Source: Pseudomonas syringae
GTDB taxonomy: Bacteria; Pseudomonadota; Gammaproteobacteria; Pseudomonadales; Pseudomonadaceae
Direction of reading: 5' to 3'
Assembly: GCF_021606685.1 (NCBI RefSeq)
Contig: NZ_WKCB01000002.1
Coordinates: 124,001-188,000, forward strand
DNA: 64,000 nucleotides
Position numbers and translations under genes: made by a program. The notes beneath the pieces were generated by a model. It was not told where the DNA came from. It saw only the letters and a program-made list of their open reading frames with translations, and ran no database searches. This document shows, in pieces, positions 26,909 through 38,416 of the stretch (position 1 is the stretch's first letter; every line of letters begins with the position of its first letter).

Positions 26909-27400
26909 ATGAGACTGACTACAAAAGGCCGATACGCGGTGACCGCCATGCTTGACCTGGCCTTGCACGCGCAAACTGGGCCGGTGTCCCTGGCCGATAT
27001 CTCCGAGCGCCAAGGCATTTCCCTGTCCTACCTTGAGCAGCTGTTTGCCAAGTTGCGCCGCAGCAATCTGGTTTCCAGTGTGCGTGGCCCTGGCGGTGGC
27101 TATCAATTGTCCCGCGATATGCAGGGCATCCAGGTAGCGCAGGTGATCGATGCGGTCAACGAATCCGTCGATGCGACCAAATGCCAGGGCCTGGGTGACT
27201 GCCATGCCGGCGACACCTGCTTGACCCACCACTTGTGGTGTGACTTGAGCCTGCAGATCCATGAGTTTTTGAGCGGTATCAGCTTGGCTGATCTTGTGAC
27301 TCGCCGTGAGGTACAAGAAGTAGCCCAGCGTCAGGACCAGCGCCGTTGCAACACCAAGGCGCCGCGTCTGGACAAGATTGAAGCGTCCGCCGTCGAGTGA
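26909..27400 (+). CDS. iscR: Fe-S cluster regulator IscR
   Basis: 163 residues of the Rrf2 family: a winged helix (about 1-75, [15 protein letters not shown]) and cluster ligands Cys92, Cys98, Cys104 and His107 in the standard C-x5-C-x5-C-x2-H layout. It senses cluster supply and represses the operon via the upstream box. The frame is open 39 codons upstream across the operator, so the ATG at the family N-terminus is used. Confidence 0.97.
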   Translation: MRLTTKGRYAVTAMLDLALHAQTGPVSLADISERQGISLSYLEQLFAKLRRSNLVSSVRGPGGGYQLSRDMQGIQVAQVIDAVNESVDATKCQGLGDCHAGDTCLTHHLWCDLSLQIHEFLSGISLADLVTRREVQEVAQRQDQRRCNTKAPRLDKIEASAVE

Positions 27401-27450
27401 CAGCCGAAGAGCTAACGGCACGCCAGCCAGCCTGATTTAGGAGAAAGTCC

Positions 27451-28665
27451 ATGAAATTGCCGATTTACCTTGATTACTCAGCGACCACCCCGGTTGATCC
27501 GCGTGTCGCGCAAAAGATGAGCGAATGCCTGCTGGTTGACGGAAATTTCGGCAACCCAGCCTCCCGTTCCCACGTATTCGGCTGGAAAGCCGAGGAAGCG
27601 GTCGAGAACGCTCGTCGCCAGGTCGCTGACCTGGTTGGCGCAGACCCGCGTGAAATCGTCTGGACCTCCGGTGCCACCGAGTCCGACAACCTGGCTATCA
27701 AGGGCGCGGCGCATTTCTATGCGACCAAAGGCAAACACCTGATCACCACCAAGATTGAGCACAAGGCTGTCCTCGACACCATGCGCCAACTGGAGCGTGA
27801 AGGTTTTGAGGTGACCTACCTCGAGCCAACCACCGACGGTATCGTCACCCCGGCCATGATCGAAGCCGCGCTGCGTGAAGACACCATCCTGGTTTCCGTG
27901 ATCCACGTGAACAACGAAATCGGCACCATTAACGACATCGCGGCCATCGGCGAGCTGACCCGTTCCAAGGGCATCCTGCTGCACGTCGACGCGGCTCAGT
28001 CCACTGGCAAGGTCGATATCGACCTGTCGAAGCTGAAAGTCGACCTGATGTCGTTCTCCGCCCACAAGACCTACGGCCCTAAAGGCATCGGCGCGCTGTA
28101 CGTGAGCCGCAAGCCTCGCGTGCGCATCGAAGCCACCATGCACGGCGGTGGTCACGAGCGCGGCATGCGTTCCGGCACCCTGGCGACCCACCAGATCGTC
28201 GGCATGGGCGAAGCTTTCCGTGTAGCCAAAGAAGACATGGCTGCCGAAAACGTGCGCATCAAGGCCCTGAGCGATCGCTTCTACAAGCAGGTCGAGAACC
28301 TTGAAGAGCTGTACATCAACGGCAGCATGACCGCCCGTGTACCGCACAACCTGAATTTGAGCTTCAACTACGTCGAAGGCGAGTCGCTGATCATGGCGCT
28401 CAAGGACCTGGCGGTTTCGTCCGGTTCGGCCTGCACCTCGGCGTCCCTTGAGCCTTCGTACGTACTGCGCGCCCTGGGCCGCAACGACGAACTGGCACAC
28501 AGCTCGATCCGCTTTACGTTCGGCCGTTTCACCACCGAAGAGCAAGTCGACTACGCCGCGCAGAAAGTCTGCGAAGCCGTCAACAAGCTGCGTGTTCTGT
28601 CGCCGCTGTGGGACATGTTCAAAGACGGTGTCGATATTTCCAAGATCGAGTGGGCGGCACACTAA
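27451..28665 (+). CDS. iscS: Cysteine desulfurase
   Basis: 404 residues, a PLP enzyme. The PLP lysine is in [10 protein letters not shown] (about 206) and the catalytic Cys in [15 protein letters not shown] (about 328). It takes sulfur from cysteine as a persulfide for IscU and for tRNA thiolation. GGAGAAA precedes the ATG. Confidence 0.98.
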   Translation: MKLPIYLDYSATTPVDPRVAQKMSECLLVDGNFGNPASRSHVFGWKAEEAVENARRQVADLVGADPREIVWTSGATESDNLAIKGAAHFYATKGKHLITTKIEHKAVLDTMRQLEREGFEVTYLEPTTDGIVTPAMIEAALREDTILVSVIHVNNEIGTINDIAAIGELTRSKGILLHVDAAQSTGKVDIDLSKLKVDLMSFSAHKTYGPKGIGALYVSRKPRVRIEATMHGGGHERGMRSGTLATHQIVGMGEAFRVAKEDMAAENVRIKALSDRFYKQVENLEELYINGSMTARVPHNLNLSFNYVEGESLIMALKDLAVSSGSACTSASLEPSYVLRALGRNDELAHSSIRFTFGRFTTEEQVDYAAQKVCEAVNKLRVLSPLWDMFKDGVDISKIEWAAH

Positions 28666-28674
28666 CTATAGAAG

Positions 28675-28722
28675 CCGCCACCCAAGCTCTGTAGGAACGT
28701 GGCGGAAAACGCAGGCGTTTTT
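28675..28722 (+). promoter_or_regulatory. Tandem hairpins in the iscS-iscU gap
   Basis: CCGCCAC (28675) pairs with GTGGCGG (28699). A second small stem AAAACG/CGTTTT follows and ends in T5. This is the only long gap inside the operon and could partly terminate or be a processing site that sets the iscS to iscU ratio. Confidence 0.4.
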
Positions 28723-28764
28723 ACAGGGTTCCAGAGCGGCCCTGATGAGTGAGGATTCAGTACC

Positions 28765-29151
28765 ATGGCTTACAGCGAAAAGGTCATCGACCACTACGAA
28801 AACCCGCGCAACGTCGGCAAGATGAACGCGGAAGACCCTGATGTCGGCACCGGCATGGTCGGCGCTCCGGCGTGCGGCGATGTGATGCGCCTGCAGATCA
28901 AGGTCAACGACGCTGGCGTTATCGAAGACGCCAAGTTCAAGACCTACGGCTGCGGTTCGGCCATCGCCTCCAGCTCGCTGGCGACCGAATGGATGAAAGG
29001 CAAGACCCTGGATGAGGCTGTCACCATCAGCAACACCCAGCTGGCCGAAGAACTGGCCCTGCCGCCAGTGAAAATCCACTGCTCGGTACTCGCAGAAGAC
29101 GCCATCAAGGCGGCCGTTCGCGACTACAAGCAGAAGAAAGGCTTGATCTAA
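28765..29151 (+). CDS. iscU: Fe-S cluster scaffold protein IscU
   Basis: 128 residues with the three cluster Cys in PACGDV (about 37), YGCGSA (about 63) and HCSVLA (about 106), Asp39 after the first Cys, and LPPVK near 99, the HscA recognition motif. It builds [2Fe-2S] clusters with sulfur from IscS. Confidence 0.98.
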   Translation: MAYSEKVIDHYENPRNVGKMNAEDPDVGTGMVGAPACGDVMRLQIKVNDAGVIEDAKFKTYGCGSAIASSSLATEWMKGKTLDEAVTISNTQLAEELALPPVKIHCSVLAEDAIKAAVRDYKQKKGLI

Positions 29152-29179
29152 GCATTTGGCGACGAGTAAGGAGTCAACG

Positions 29180-29503
29180 ATGGCTATCAGCATGACAGAA
29201 GCGGCTGCGCAGCACATTCGCCGCTCCCTGAATGGGCGCGGTAAAGGTGAGGGGATTCGTCTGGGTGTTCGCACCACAGGCTGTTCCGGCCTTGCCTACG
29301 TGCTGGAGTTTGTCGACGAGGTGGTTGCGGAGGACCAGGTGTTCGAAAGTCACGGCGAGAAAGTGATCATCGACCCTAAGAGCCTGACCTACCTGGACGG
29401 CACCGAACTCGATTTCGTCAAGGAAGGGTTGAACGAAGGCTTCAAGTTCAACAACCCCAACGTACGCGGTGAGTGTGGCTGCGGCGAAAGCTTCAACATC
29501 TGA
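29180..29503 (+). CDS. iscA: A-type Fe-S carrier IscA
   Basis: 107 residues with Cys in TTGCSG (about 35) and the C-terminal ECGCGES pair. It passes clusters or iron to apoproteins. TAAGGAG sits 9 bases before this ATG; a start eight codons earlier lacks a site. Confidence 0.97.
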   Translation: MAISMTEAAAQHIRRSLNGRGKGEGIRLGVRTTGCSGLAYVLEFVDEVVAEDQVFESHGEKVIIDPKSLTYLDGTELDFVKEGLNEGFKFNNPNVRGECGCGESFNI

Positions 29504-29511
29504 GGCTATTC

Positions 29512-30033
29512 GTGGGTACTCCTTGTCATTTCGCTTTATTCGAGCTGCAGCCGAGCTTTCGGCTGGACCTTGAGCAGCTTGCCACGCGCTACCGAGAATT
29601 GGCGCGTGGGGTGCATCCGGACCGCTTTGCTGACGCTTCCGAGCGTGAGCAACGCCTGGCCCTGGAGCAATCGGCCAGCCTCAACGAAGCCTATCAGACG
29701 CTCAAAAGCCCTCCAAAGCGCGCGCGCTACCTGCTTGCGATGAACGGTGGCGAGTTGCCGTTGGAAGTCACGGTGCACGATCCGGACTTCCTGATGCAGC
29801 AGATGCAGTGGCGCGAAGAGCTCGAAGACTTGCAGGACGAAGCCGATGTGGCGGGTGTCGCAGTCTTCAAGCGTCGTCTGAAAGTGGCCCAGGATGAGTT
29901 GAACGAAAGCTTCGCGGCTTGTTGGAACGATGCAGCGCAACGCGAGCAGGCCGAACGCCTGATGCGGCGCATGCAGTTTCTCGACAAGCTCACCTACGAA
30001 GTGCGCCAGCTAGAAGAGCGCCTCGACGATTAA
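29512..30033 (+). CDS. hscB: Fe-S co-chaperone HscB
   Basis: 173 residues: an N-terminal J-domain with HPDRF near 33-37 and a C-terminal helical domain that binds IscU. The start is GTG, 8 bases after the iscA stop, beginning [12 protein letters not shown] as the family does. It stimulates HscA ATPase. Confidence 0.96.
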   Translation: MGTPCHFALFELQPSFRLDLEQLATRYRELARGVHPDRFADASEREQRLALEQSASLNEAYQTLKSPPKRARYLLAMNGGELPLEVTVHDPDFLMQQMQWREELEDLQDEADVAGVAVFKRRLKVAQDELNESFAACWNDAAQREQAERLMRRMQFLDKLTYEVRQLEERLDD

Positions 30034-30082
30034 CCCAGTGCTGCCCGTGATGCACGCCTGAGACAGATAAGACCTGATTACC

Positions 30083-31945
30083 ATGGCTCTACTGCAAATC
30101 GCCGAACCCGGCCAAAGCCCGCAACCGCACCAGCGTCGTCTGGCGGTGGGGATTGACCTGGGCACCACCAATTCCCTGGTTGCAGCCTTGCGCAGCGGCC
30201 TGTCCGAGCCGCTGCCTGACGCTGATGGCCAAGTGATCCTGCCGTCGGCCGTGCGCTATCACGCGGACCGCACCGAAGTCGGTGAGTCGGCCAAGCTGGC
30301 CGCGTCTACCGATCCTCTGAATACCGTGCTGTCGGTCAAGCGCTTGATGGGTCGTGGTCTGTCCGACGTCAAGCAATTGGGCGACCAGCTGCCGTACCGC
30401 TTTGTCGGCGGTGAGTCCCACATGCCGTTCATCGACACCATCCAGGGCCCGAAAAGCCCGGTGGAAGTGTCGGCCGATATTCTCAAGGTGTTGCGCCAGC
30501 GCGCAGAGAAAACCTTGGGCGGCGAACTTGTCGGTGCGGTGATTACCGTTCCGGCTTATTTCGATGACGCTCAGCGCCAAGCCACCAAGGATGCGGCGAA
30601 ACTTGCCGGCCTGAACGTGTTGCGCCTGCTCAACGAGCCGACTGCGGCAGCCGTGGCCTATGGCCTGGACCAGCACGCTGAAGGCCTCGTCGCCATCTAC
30701 GACCTGGGCGGCGGTACCTTTGATATTTCGATCCTGCGCCTGACTGGCGGCGTGTTTGAAGTGCTCGCCACCGGCGGCGACAGCGCCCTGGGCGGCGATG
30801 ACTTCGACCATGCTATTGCGGGCTGGATCATCACCAGCGCCGGCTTGTCGGCCGACCTGGACCCAGGCGCGCAACGCAACCTGTTGCAAACCGCCTGCGC
30901 GGCCAAGGAAGCACTGACTGACGCTGCTTCTGTTGAAGTTTCCTACGGTGACTGGTCGGCTCAACTGACTCGCGAAGCCTTCGATGCGTTGATCGAGCCA
31001 ATGGTCGCCCGCAGCCTCAAAGCCTGCCGCCGCGCGGTGCGCGATTCCGGTATCGAGCTGGAAGAAGTCGGTGCCGTGGTCATGGTCGGTGGCTCCACTC
31101 GGGTTCCACGCGTTCGCGAGGCCGTGGCTGAAGCGTTTGGCCGTCAGCCGCTGACTGAAATCGACCCCGATCAAGTGGTTGCCATTGGTGCTGCGATCCA
31201 GGCCGACACCCTGGCCGGCAACAAGCGTGATGGTGGCGAACTGCTGCTGCTTGATGTGATTCCGTTGTCCCTGGGCCTGGAAACCATGGGTGGCCTGATG
31301 GAGAAGGTGATTCCACGCAACACCACCATCCCCGTCGCCCGCGCCCAGGACTTCACTACCTACAAAGATGGCCAGACGGCCATGATGATTCATGTGCTGC
31401 AAGGTGAGCGCGAGCTGATCAGCGACTGCCGCTCCCTGGCGCGTTTCGAATTGCGTGGTATCCCGGCCATGGTCGCCGGTGCGGCGAAAATCCGCGTGAC
31501 CTTCCAGGTCGACGCTGATGGCCTGCTCAGCGTTGCGGCGCGCGAATTGGCGTCCGGCGTTGAAGCCAGCATCCAGGTCAAGCCGTCCTACGGTCTCACC
31601 GACGGCGAAATCGCCAAGATGCTCAAGGATTCGTTCCAATACGCCGGTGACGACAAGGTCGCCCGTGTATTGCGTGAGCAACAAGTGGATGCCCAGCGCC
31701 TGCTCGAAGCGGTGCAGGGCGCCCTTGAAGTCGACGGTGAGCGTTTGCTGGATGCCGAAGAGCGCATGGTCATCGACCTGCAGATGCAGGAACTGGCCGA
31801 ACTGATGAAAGGCAACGATGGCTACGCCATCGAGCAGCAGACCAAGCGCTTGTCGCAGGTAACTGATGCCTTTGCCGCCCGCCGCATGGATCAGACGGTG
31901 AAAGCCGCACTGGCCGGGCGCAAACTGAATGAAATCGAGGAATAA
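30083..31945 (+). CDS. hscA: Hsp70-type Fe-S chaperone HscA
   Basis: 620 residues: an ATPase domain ([12 protein letters not shown] near 24, [24 protein letters not shown]) and a C-terminal substrate domain that lacks the long DnaK tail. It releases clusters from IscU at the LPPVK motif. It is followed by fdx after 3 bases. Confidence 0.97.
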   Translation: MALLQIAEPGQSPQPHQRRLAVGIDLGTTNSLVAALRSGLSEPLPDADGQVILPSAVRYHADRTEVGESAKLAASTDPLNTVLSVKRLMGRGLSDVKQLGDQLPYRFVGGESHMPFIDTIQGPKSPVEVSADILKVLRQRAEKTLGGELVGAVITVPAYFDDAQRQATKDAAKLAGLNVLRLLNEPTAAAVAYGLDQHAEGLVAIYDLGGGTFDISILRLTGGVFEVLATGGDSALGGDDFDHAIAGWIITSAGLSADLDPGAQRNLLQTACAAKEALTDAASVEVSYGDWSAQLTREAFDALIEPMVARSLKACRRAVRDSGIELEEVGAVVMVGGSTRVPRVREAVAEAFGRQPLTEIDPDQVVAIGAAIQADTLAGNKRDGGELLLLDVIPLSLGLETMGGLMEKVIPRNTTIPVARAQDFTTYKDGQTAMMIHVLQGERELISDCRSLARFELRGIPAMVAGAAKIRVTFQVDADGLLSVAARELASGVEASIQVKPSYGLTDGEIAKMLKDSFQYAGDDKVARVLREQQVDAQRLLEAVQGALEVDGERLLDAEERMVIDLQMQELAELMKGNDGYAIEQQTKRLSQVTDAFAARRMDQTVKAALAGRKLNEIEE

Positions 31946-31948
31946 TTA

Positions 31949-32290
31949 ATGCCGCAGGTCATTTTTCTGCCACACGCCGAGCATTGCCCGGACGGTATGG
32001 TCGTGGAGGCTGAGACCGGCAAGTCCATCCTCGAAGTTGCCCATGACAACCACATCGAGATCGAAAGCGCCTGCGGCGGTGTGTGCGCCTGCACCACCTG
32101 CCACTGCATCATTCGTGAAGGGTTCAATACCCTGGAAGAAGCAGACGAGTTGGAAGAGGACTTTCTTGATCGTGCCTGGGGCCTGGAAGCGCATTCGCGT
32201 CTAAGCTGTCAGGCAAAGGTCGGAACTCAAGACATCACCGTCGAAATTCCGAAATATTCGCTCAACCATGCGGCCGAAGCGCCACATTGA
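31949..32290 (+). CDS. fdx: [2Fe-2S] ferredoxin of the isc system
   Basis: 113 residues, adrenodoxin-type, with cluster ligands in ACGGVCACTTCHC (about 42-54) and LSCQAK (about 87). It supplies electrons for cluster assembly. Its last 4 bases lie in front of the iscX leader region. Confidence 0.97.
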   Translation: MPQVIFLPHAEHCPDGMVVEAETGKSILEVAHDNHIEIESACGGVCACTTCHCIIREGFNTLEEADELEEDFLDRAWGLEAHSRLSCQAKVGTQDITVEIPKYSLNHAAEAPH

Positions 32291-32304
32291 TTCAAGGAAA
32301 TGTC

Positions 32305-32505
32305 ATGAGCCTGAAATGGGTTGATGTACAAGAAATCGCTATACAACTTGCTGAAGCGCACCCGGAGGTCAATCCTCTGACGGTCAACTTCGTCAAGCTG
32401 CGCAATCTGGTGATGGAGCTGCCGGACTTTGACGACATCCCGGACCGGGGTGGCGAAAAGGTTCTGGAGGCGATTCAAGGCCTGTGGATCGAAGAAGCAG
32501 ACTGA
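32305..32505 (+). CDS. iscX: IscX, small regulator of cysteine desulfurase
   Basis: 66 acidic residues with the winged-helix signature MSLKWVDVQEIA, VRFVKL-like VNFVKL and DFDDIPDRGGEKVLEAIQ. It binds IscS and slows sulfur transfer when iron is low. AAGGAAA precedes the ATG; a start six codons earlier overlaps fdx but has no site. Confidence 0.95.
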   Translation: MSLKWVDVQEIAIQLAEAHPEVNPLTVNFVKLRNLVMELPDFDDIPDRGGEKVLEAIQGLWIEEAD

Positions 32506-32538
32506 GCCGCCTTTTTACGCAGTTAGGCAATACCCAAT

Positions 32539-32568
32539 AACCCGCGTATAATTCGCGGGTTTAATTTT
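32539..32568 (+). terminator. Isc operon terminator with a TATAAT in its loop
   Basis: AACCCGCG pairs with CGCGGGTT around the loop TATAATT, followed by TAATTTTT. The loop is a perfect -10 hexamer (32547-32552), with TTAGGC 18 bases before, so the structure may also carry the ndk promoter. Confidence 0.7.
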
Positions 32569-32597
32569 TCGTAAATTACCGTTTCTGGAGTTACACC

Positions 32598-33023
32598 ATG
32601 GCTGTTCAACGTACTTTCTCCATCATCAAGCCTGACGCTGTTGCAAAAAACGTCATCGGCGAGATCACCACTCGTTTCGAAAAAGCCGGCCTGAAGGTTG
32701 TAGCTTCGAAACTCAAGCAACTGTCCAAAGCTGAAGCTGAAGGCTTCTACGCTGAGCACAGCGCTCGTGGCTTCTTCGGCGACCTGGTTGCCTTCATGAT
32801 CTCCGGTCCTGTTGTTGTTCAGGTTCTGGAAGGCGAAAACGCTATCGCTCTGAACCGTGAGCTGATGGGCGCTACCAACCCTAAAGAAGCTGCTGCCGGC
32901 ACCATCCGCGCTGACTTCGCTGAATCCATCGACGCCAACGCTGTTCACGGTTCGGACTCCGAAGCCGCTGCTGCTCGCGAAATCTCGTACTTTTTCGCTG
33001 CTACTGAAGTAACCGCTCGCTAA
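32598..33023 (+). CDS. ndk: Nucleoside diphosphate kinase
   Basis: 141 residues. The phosphohistidine is in NAVHGSDS (about 117), and [11 protein letters not shown] is the N-terminal strand with the nucleotide-binding Lys. It balances NTP pools. CTGGAG precedes the ATG. It is followed by rlmN after 29 bases. Strong optimal codon use suggests high expression. Confidence 0.98.
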   Translation: MAVQRTFSIIKPDAVAKNVIGEITTRFEKAGLKVVASKLKQLSKAEAEGFYAEHSARGFFGDLVAFMISGPVVVQVLEGENAIALNRELMGATNPKEAAAGTIRADFAESIDANAVHGSDSEAAAAREISYFFAATEVTAR

Positions 33024-33052
33024 GCATCGGCTTAAAGAGTGAGGGTGAATCC

Positions 33053-34201
33053 ATGACTACATCGACTGTTAAAACCAACCTGCTGGGTCTGACTCAACAG
33101 GAAATGGAAAAATTCTTCGACTCAATCGGGGAGAAGCGTTTCCGTGCCGGTCAGGTAATGAAGTGGATTCACCACTTTGGTGTCGACGATTTCGACGCCA
33201 TGACGAACGTCAGCAAGGCCCTGCGCGACAAGCTCAAGGCCATTGCTGAGGTCCGTGGTCCCGAAGTGGTCAGCGAGGACATTTCCAGCGACGGCACCCG
33301 TAAGTGGGTGGTGCGCGTGGCGTCCGGCAGCTGCGTCGAGACTGTTTACATTCCCCAGGGCAAACGCGGCACCTTGTGCGTTTCGTCCCAGGCAGGCTGT
33401 GCCCTGGATTGCAGTTTCTGCTCCACCGGCAAGCAAGGCTTCAATAGCAACCTCACCGCCGCCGAAGTGATCGGCCAGGTGTGGATTGCCAACAAATCCT
33501 TTGGCAGCGTCCCGGCGACCGTCGACCGTGCCATCACCAACGTGGTGATGATGGGCATGGGTGAGCCGCTGCTGAACTTCGACAACGTCGTTGCCGCCAT
33601 GCATTTGATGATGGACGACCTGGGCTACGGCATCTCCAAGCGCCGTGTAACCCTGTCGACCTCCGGCGTGGTGCCGATGATCGATGAGCTGGCCAAGCAC
33701 ATCGACGTCTCCCTGGCGTTGTCGCTGCACGCACCCAATGACGCATTGCGTAACCAATTGGTGCCGATCAACAAGAAGTATCCGCTTAAGATGCTGCTCG
33801 AATCTTGCCAGCGTTATATGGCGACTTTGGGTGAGAAACGCGTTCTGACCATTGAGTACACCATGCTCAAGGACATCAACGACAAGGTCGAGCACGCGGT
33901 CGAAATGATCGAGTTGCTCAAGAATACCCCGTGCAAGATCAACCTGATTCCGTTCAACCCGTTTCCACATTCTGGCTACGAGCGGCCAAGCAACAACGCC
34001 ATCCGCCGTTTCCAGGATCAACTGCACCAGGCCGGCTATAACGTCACTGTACGCACCACGCGTGGTGAAGACATCGACGCCGCCTGTGGCCAATTGGTAG
34101 GGCAGGTGATGGACCGCACCCGCCGCAGCGAACGTTATATCGCCGTGCGCGAACTTAACGCCGCCGAAGATTTGCCGCAAATTGCTGTGAATCGAATCTG
34201 A
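33053..34201 (+). CDS. rlmN: Dual-specificity 23S rRNA/tRNA A2 methyltransferase
   Basis: 382 residues, radical SAM. The cluster motif is C-x3-C-x2-C in [12 protein letters not shown] (about 118-127), and the second catalytic Cys is in DIDAACGQL (about 345). It methylates C2 of A2503 in 23S rRNA and A37 in some tRNAs. It is followed by pilW after 12 bases. Confidence 0.97.
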   Translation: MTTSTVKTNLLGLTQQEMEKFFDSIGEKRFRAGQVMKWIHHFGVDDFDAMTNVSKALRDKLKAIAEVRGPEVVSEDISSDGTRKWVVRVASGSCVETVYIPQGKRGTLCVSSQAGCALDCSFCSTGKQGFNSNLTAAEVIGQVWIANKSFGSVPATVDRAITNVVMMGMGEPLLNFDNVVAAMHLMMDDLGYGISKRRVTLSTSGVVPMIDELAKHIDVSLALSLHAPNDALRNQLVPINKKYPLKMLLESCQRYMATLGEKRVLTIEYTMLKDINDKVEHAVEMIELLKNTPCKINLIPFNPFPHSGYERPSNNAIRRFQDQLHQAGYNVTVRTTRGEDIDAACGQLVGQVMDRTRRSERYIAVRELNAAEDLPQIAVNRI

Positions 34202-34213
34202 GAGAGGACCTCT

Positions 34214-34972
34214 ATGCCCTTGCGCCTTGCGCTGCTTTTGCTTGTTACCGGCCTCGCCGCCGGATGTGTTTCATCGGGCTATGACAGCCCCCTGCAAACC
34301 GGTAAGGGCCGTGACGAGGCGCGAGTTGCCTATGTGCAACTGGGCTTGGGTTACCTGCAACAAGGCATGAGCGAGCAGGCCAAGGTGCCGCTGGCTAAGG
34401 CGCTGGCGCTGGACAGCAACGATGCCGACGCCAATGCCGCACTGGCCCTGGTGTTCCAGGCCCAGGCCGAGCCTGAGTTGGCTGACCGCTATTTTCATAA
34501 GGCCCTGGCTTCCCGTCCTGGCGACCCGCGGCTGCTGAACAACTACGGCAGCTTCCTGTTCGAGCAGAAACGTTTTGACCAGGCCGCCCTTTATTTCCAG
34601 CAAGCCAGTGCCGATACCCTCTATCCTGAGCGTTCGCGCGTTTTCGAGAACCTCGGCGTGACCTCGATGCGTCTTGGTCAGCGTGACAGCGCGCGCCAGC
34701 AACTGGAAAAAGCCCTGCACCTGAACAGTCGCCAGCCACGTGCTTTGCTCGAAATGGCTGAGTTGTCTTACGAAGACAGGCATTATGTGCCGGCACGTGA
34801 CTATTACGAGCGTTTTAGCCTGCTCAGCGGGCAAAATGCACGTAGTCTATTGCTCGGTGTGCGCCTGGCGACGGTTCATGAAGAACGCGACACGGCCGCA
34901 CGTTTTGGCCAGCAACTCGAACGACTCTATCCCGGTACGCCGGAATATCAGCAATACCTGTCGGAGCAATGA
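34214..34972 (+). CDS. pilW: Type IV pilus biogenesis/stability lipoprotein PilW (PilF)
   Basis: 252 residues: a lipoprotein signal with lipobox LAAGC (about 18-19), followed by about six TPR repeats (AYVQLGLGYLQQG, LLNNYGSFLFEQ, RVFENLGVTSMRLGQ). It pilots the secretin PilQ to the outer membrane. Its stop is shared with the rodZ start region (TGATG). Confidence 0.93.
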   Translation: MPLRLALLLLVTGLAAGCVSSGYDSPLQTGKGRDEARVAYVQLGLGYLQQGMSEQAKVPLAKALALDSNDADANAALALVFQAQAEPELADRYFHKALASRPGDPRLLNNYGSFLFEQKRFDQAALYFQQASADTLYPERSRVFENLGVTSMRLGQRDSARQQLEKALHLNSRQPRALLEMAELSYEDRHYVPARDYYERFSLLSGQNARSLLLGVRLATVHEERDTAARFGQQLERLYPGTPEYQQYLSEQ

Positions 34973-35952
34973 TGAAAGCGGCGCACCCGGAAGTTGTAGC
35001 AGCTAATCGCGTAAACCCAGGCGAGACCTTGCGTCAGGCCCGCGAAAGCAATGGCTGGTCGCTGGCAGAAGTGGCCCTCAAGCTCAATTTGACCACCACA
35101 TCCCTAGGCAACCTGGAAGCGGGCGCGTTCGACAAGCTGCCTGGGCATACCTTCGCCCGCGGCTACATCCGCGCCTACGCCAAACTGCTGGGCATTGACC
35201 AGGCCGTGCTGGTCCAGCAATTCGACCAGTTCACCGGTACCGACTCCCAGGGCAGCAGCGTGCACGGCTTGGGTCGCATCGAAGAGCCGGTGCGGGTTTC
35301 CCACACCATCTTGCGCATTGTCAGCCTGTTGTTGCTGATTGCCGTGATCGGCGGCGGTTTTGTCTGGTGGCAAGATCAGACTTCCTTGCGAAACAAGGAC
35401 CAGGTCAGCAGCGCCATGGAGCACGTCGAAGTCGAGAGCGCCGACGGCACCACCCAGATTCATCCGCTGGATGAGCCGGAAGACCAGGCCGTGGCCCAGG
35501 CCCAGGCTGAGCCGCAAACGCCGGAGATCGCCGAGCAGGCTGAGCCGCAAACGGCCCCTGCCGAGACCGCCGCTGTTCCGGCTCCGGCGGCACCTGCTGC
35601 GCCCGTGCATACCCCGGCGACGCCTGCGCCAGCGACTGCCGCGCCAGCCACCCCAGCCACCCCGGCTGCTCCTGCAATGTCGCCGCCTACCACTCCAGCG
35701 TTGATCGCCGGTGACGGGCACGTACAGATTACCTTCATCGCTGACTGCTGGACGCAAGTCACCGATGGCAATGGCAAAGTGCTGTTTAGCGGTCTGAAGC
35801 GTAAGGGAGATACGCTCGACCAGGGCGGCAAGCCTCCTTTGACGCTGCGTCTGGGCTTTGCCCGTGGCGCGCAAGTGGCCTACAACGGCCAGCCTGTAGA
35901 CGTGGCGCCGTTCACCAGTGGCGAGACTGCTCGCCTCAAGTTGGGACAATAG
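34972..35952 (+). CDS. rodZ: Cell-shape/cytoskeleton protein RodZ
   Basis: About 326 residues: a cytoplasmic HTH domain (about 18-85), one membrane helix (about 108-128), a Pro/Ala/Glu-rich periplasmic linker with PAAPA-like repeats (about 165-245) and a C-terminal DUF4115 beta domain. It links MreB to the elongasome. The preceding ATG at 34969 (ATGA overlap with pilW) is an alternative start. The linker is low-complexity and likely variable in length. Confidence 0.93.
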   Translation: MKAAHPEVVAANRVNPGETLRQARESNGWSLAEVALKLNLTTTSLGNLEAGAFDKLPGHTFARGYIRAYAKLLGIDQAVLVQQFDQFTGTDSQGSSVHGLGRIEEPVRVSHTILRIVSLLLLIAVIGGGFVWWQDQTSLRNKDQVSSAMEHVEVESADGTTQIHPLDEPEDQAVAQAQAEPQTPEIAEQAEPQTAPAETAAVPAPAAPAAPVHTPATPAPATAAPATPATPAAPAMSPPTTPALIAGDGHVQITFIADCWTQVTDGNGKVLFSGLKRKGDTLDQGGKPPLTLRLGFARGAQVAYNGQPVDVAPFTSGETARLKLGQ

Positions 35953-35954
35953 TC

Positions 35955-37064
35955 ATGCACGGCGAATCTCCAATCAAACGTCGCGTATCACGCAAGATCT
36001 GGGTCGGCTCAGTGCCGGTGGGTGGCGATGCCCCCATCGCAGTACAGAGCATGACCAACAGCGACACCAATGACGTTGCCGCCACCGTTGCCCAGATCAA
36101 TCGTCTGGAAGCCGCCGGCGTAGACATCGTACGGGTGTCCGTGCCAGACATGGACGCTGCCGAAGCCTTCGGTCGCATCAAGCAATTGGTCAAGGTGCCG
36201 CTGGTTGCCGACATTCACTTCGACTACAAGATCGCGCTGCGTGTAGCCGAACTGGGTGTGGACTGCCTGCGTATCAACCCCGGCAACATTGGCCGTGAAG
36301 ACCGCGTGCGTGCGGTGGTGGATGCGGCCCGTGATCGCGGGATTCCGATCCGCATCGGCGTTAACGCCGGCTCCCTGGAAAAAGACCTGCAAAAGAAATA
36401 CGGCGAACCGACCCCTGCCGCGCTGGTTGAATCGGCGCTGCGCCACGTTGAGCACCTTGAGCGCCTGAATTTCCAGGACTTCAAGGTCAGCGTAAAGGCC
36501 TCCGACGTGTTCATGGCGGTAGAAGCCTACCGCTTGCTGGCCAAGGAAATCGTGCAGCCGCTGCACCTGGGTATCACTGAAGCTGGCGGTTTACGCTCAG
36601 GCACAGTGAAATCTGCGGTGGGTCTGGGTATGCTGCTCGCCGAAGGGATTGGCGATACTATCCGCATCTCGCTTGCTGCTGACCCTGTAGAGGAAGTGAA
36701 AGTCGGTTACGACATTCTCAAATCCCTGCGGTTGCGGTCGCGTGGCATCAATTTCATTGCCTGCCCGAGCTGTTCGCGGCAGAACTTCGACGTGGTGAAA
36801 ACCATGAACGATTTGGAATTGCGCCTCGAGGATCTGCTGGTGCCGCTGGATGTTGCGGTGATCGGTTGCGTGGTCAATGGTCCGGGTGAGGCCAAAGAGG
36901 CCCATGTGGGGCTGACCGGTGGTACTCCAAACCTGATTTACATCGACGGCAAGCCGTCGCAGAAGTTGACGAATGACAATCTGGTGGATGAGCTGGAAAA
37001 GCTGATCCGCGAGAAAGCGGCCGAGAAGGTCGCAGCTGACGCAGCGCTTATCGCGCGCGGCTAA
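35955..37064 (+). CDS. ispG: 4-hydroxy-3-methylbut-2-enyl diphosphate synthase
   Basis: 369 residues. The [4Fe-4S] ligands are in CPSCSRQNF (about 271-274) and GCVVNGPGE (about 306). It performs the reductive ring opening of MEcPP in the MEP isoprenoid pathway and depends on Fe-S supply, fitting its position after the isc cluster. It starts 2 bases after the rodZ stop. Confidence 0.97.
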   Translation: MHGESPIKRRVSRKIWVGSVPVGGDAPIAVQSMTNSDTNDVAATVAQINRLEAAGVDIVRVSVPDMDAAEAFGRIKQLVKVPLVADIHFDYKIALRVAELGVDCLRINPGNIGREDRVRAVVDAARDRGIPIRIGVNAGSLEKDLQKKYGEPTPAALVESALRHVEHLERLNFQDFKVSVKASDVFMAVEAYRLLAKEIVQPLHLGITEAGGLRSGTVKSAVGLGMLLAEGIGDTIRISLAADPVEEVKVGYDILKSLRLRSRGINFIACPSCSRQNFDVVKTMNDLELRLEDLLVPLDVAVIGCVVNGPGEAKEAHVGLTGGTPNLIYIDGKPSQKLTNDNLVDELEKLIREKAAEKVAADAALIARG

Positions 37065-37085
37065 GAACGAATTTAAGGATTTGAT

Positions 37086-38375
37086 GTGAGCAAGTCTCTG
37101 CAAGCCATTCGTGGCATGAACGACATCCTGCCGGAGCAGACGCCGCTGTGGCGCTATTTCGAGAACACGGTCGCGCGCCTGCTGGATAACTACGGTTACA
37201 AGCAGATCCGCATGCCGATCGTCGAGTTCACCGAGCTGTTCAAGCGCTCCATCGGTGAAGTGACCGACATCGTCGAAAAAGAGATGTACACCTTTGAAGA
37301 CCGCAACGGCGACTCCCTGACCCTGCGTCCGGAAGGTACTGCCGCGTGCGTGCGCGCTGTGCTCGAGCATGGCCTCACCGGCGGTGGCCAGCCGCAGAAG
37401 CTGTGGTACATCGGCCCGATGTTCCGCCACGAGCGCCCGCAAAAAGGCCGCTATCGCCAGTTCCACCAGATCGGCCTGGAAGTTTTCAACCTTGACGGCC
37501 CGGACATCGATGCCGAGCTGATCGTGCTGACCTGGCGCCTGTGGGGCCTGCTGGGTATCCGTGACGCGGTCAAGCTTGAACTCAACAGCCTGGGCACCAG
37601 CGAATCCCGGGGCCGCTACCGCGTTGCCCTGGTTGAGTACCTCTCGGCCCACCTGGACAAGTTGGACGAAGACAGCCAGCGCCGTCTGAAAACCAACCCG
37701 CTGCGCGTTCTCGATACCAAGAACGCCGACACGCAAGCCGTACTGGTCGACGCGCCGAAAATGGCCGACTACCTGGACGACGAATCCCGCACGCACTTCG
37801 AGGGCCTCAAGGCTCGCCTGGATGCAGCCGGTATTCCCTACGTGATCAACCCGAAACTGGTGCGCGGCCTCGATTACTACAGCAAGACTGTGTTCGAGTG
37901 GATCACCGACAAGCTCGGCGCCCAGGGCACCGTGTGTGCCGGTGGCCGTTACGACGGCCTGGTCGAGCAGATGGGTGGCAAGCCGACTACTGGTGTGGGC
38001 TTTGCCATGGGCATCGAGCGGCTGATCCTGCTGCTGGAAACCCTGGAGCAGGTCCCGGAAGAAATCTCCCGTCAGGTGGACGTGTACCTTTGTGCTTTTG
38101 GCGAGGCCGCCGAATTGGCAGCCCTGGCCCTGAGCGAGAGCGTGCGCGACCAGCTGCCGAACCTGCGCCTGCAGATCAATGCTGGCGCCGGCAGCTTCAA
38201 GAGCCAGTTCAAGAAGGCCGACAAGAGCGGTGCGCTGTATGCACTGATCCTCGGCGATGACGAGTTGGCCCAGCAAGTGATAGGTTTCAAACCCCTGCGT
38301 GGCCAGGGCGAGCAACAGAACATTGCCTTTGATGCGCTCGCCGCGCACTTGGCCACCTGCGTCGTGCAGGGTTGA
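37086..38375 (+). CDS. hisS: Histidyl-tRNA synthetase
   Basis: 429 residues, class II: motif 2 with [17 protein letters not shown] (about 112-128), the histidine-A loop [15 protein letters not shown] (about 258-272), motif 3 [13 protein letters not shown], and a C-terminal anticodon domain. The start is GTG; an ATG two bases upstream is out of frame. Confidence 0.97.
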   Translation: MSKSLQAIRGMNDILPEQTPLWRYFENTVARLLDNYGYKQIRMPIVEFTELFKRSIGEVTDIVEKEMYTFEDRNGDSLTLRPEGTAACVRAVLEHGLTGGGQPQKLWYIGPMFRHERPQKGRYRQFHQIGLEVFNLDGPDIDAELIVLTWRLWGLLGIRDAVKLELNSLGTSESRGRYRVALVEYLSAHLDKLDEDSQRRLKTNPLRVLDTKNADTQAVLVDAPKMADYLDDESRTHFEGLKARLDAAGIPYVINPKLVRGLDYYSKTVFEWITDKLGAQGTVCAGGRYDGLVEQMGGKPTTGVGFAMGIERLILLLETLEQVPEEISRQVDVYLCAFGEAAELAALALSESVRDQLPNLRLQINAGAGSFKSQFKKADKSGALYALILGDDELAQQVIGFKPLRGQGEQQNIAFDALAAHLATCVVQG

Positions 38376-38416
38376 AGCTGTCGAACAGCCGAATTTAGCG
38401 ATTAAGGAGTATTGGG

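Noticed and set aside
30089..31684. 531-codon minus-strand frame
   Set aside because: Antisense to hscA and without coding motifs.
36597..38348. 583-codon minus-strand frame
   Set aside because: Antisense to ispG and hisS, both clear genes.
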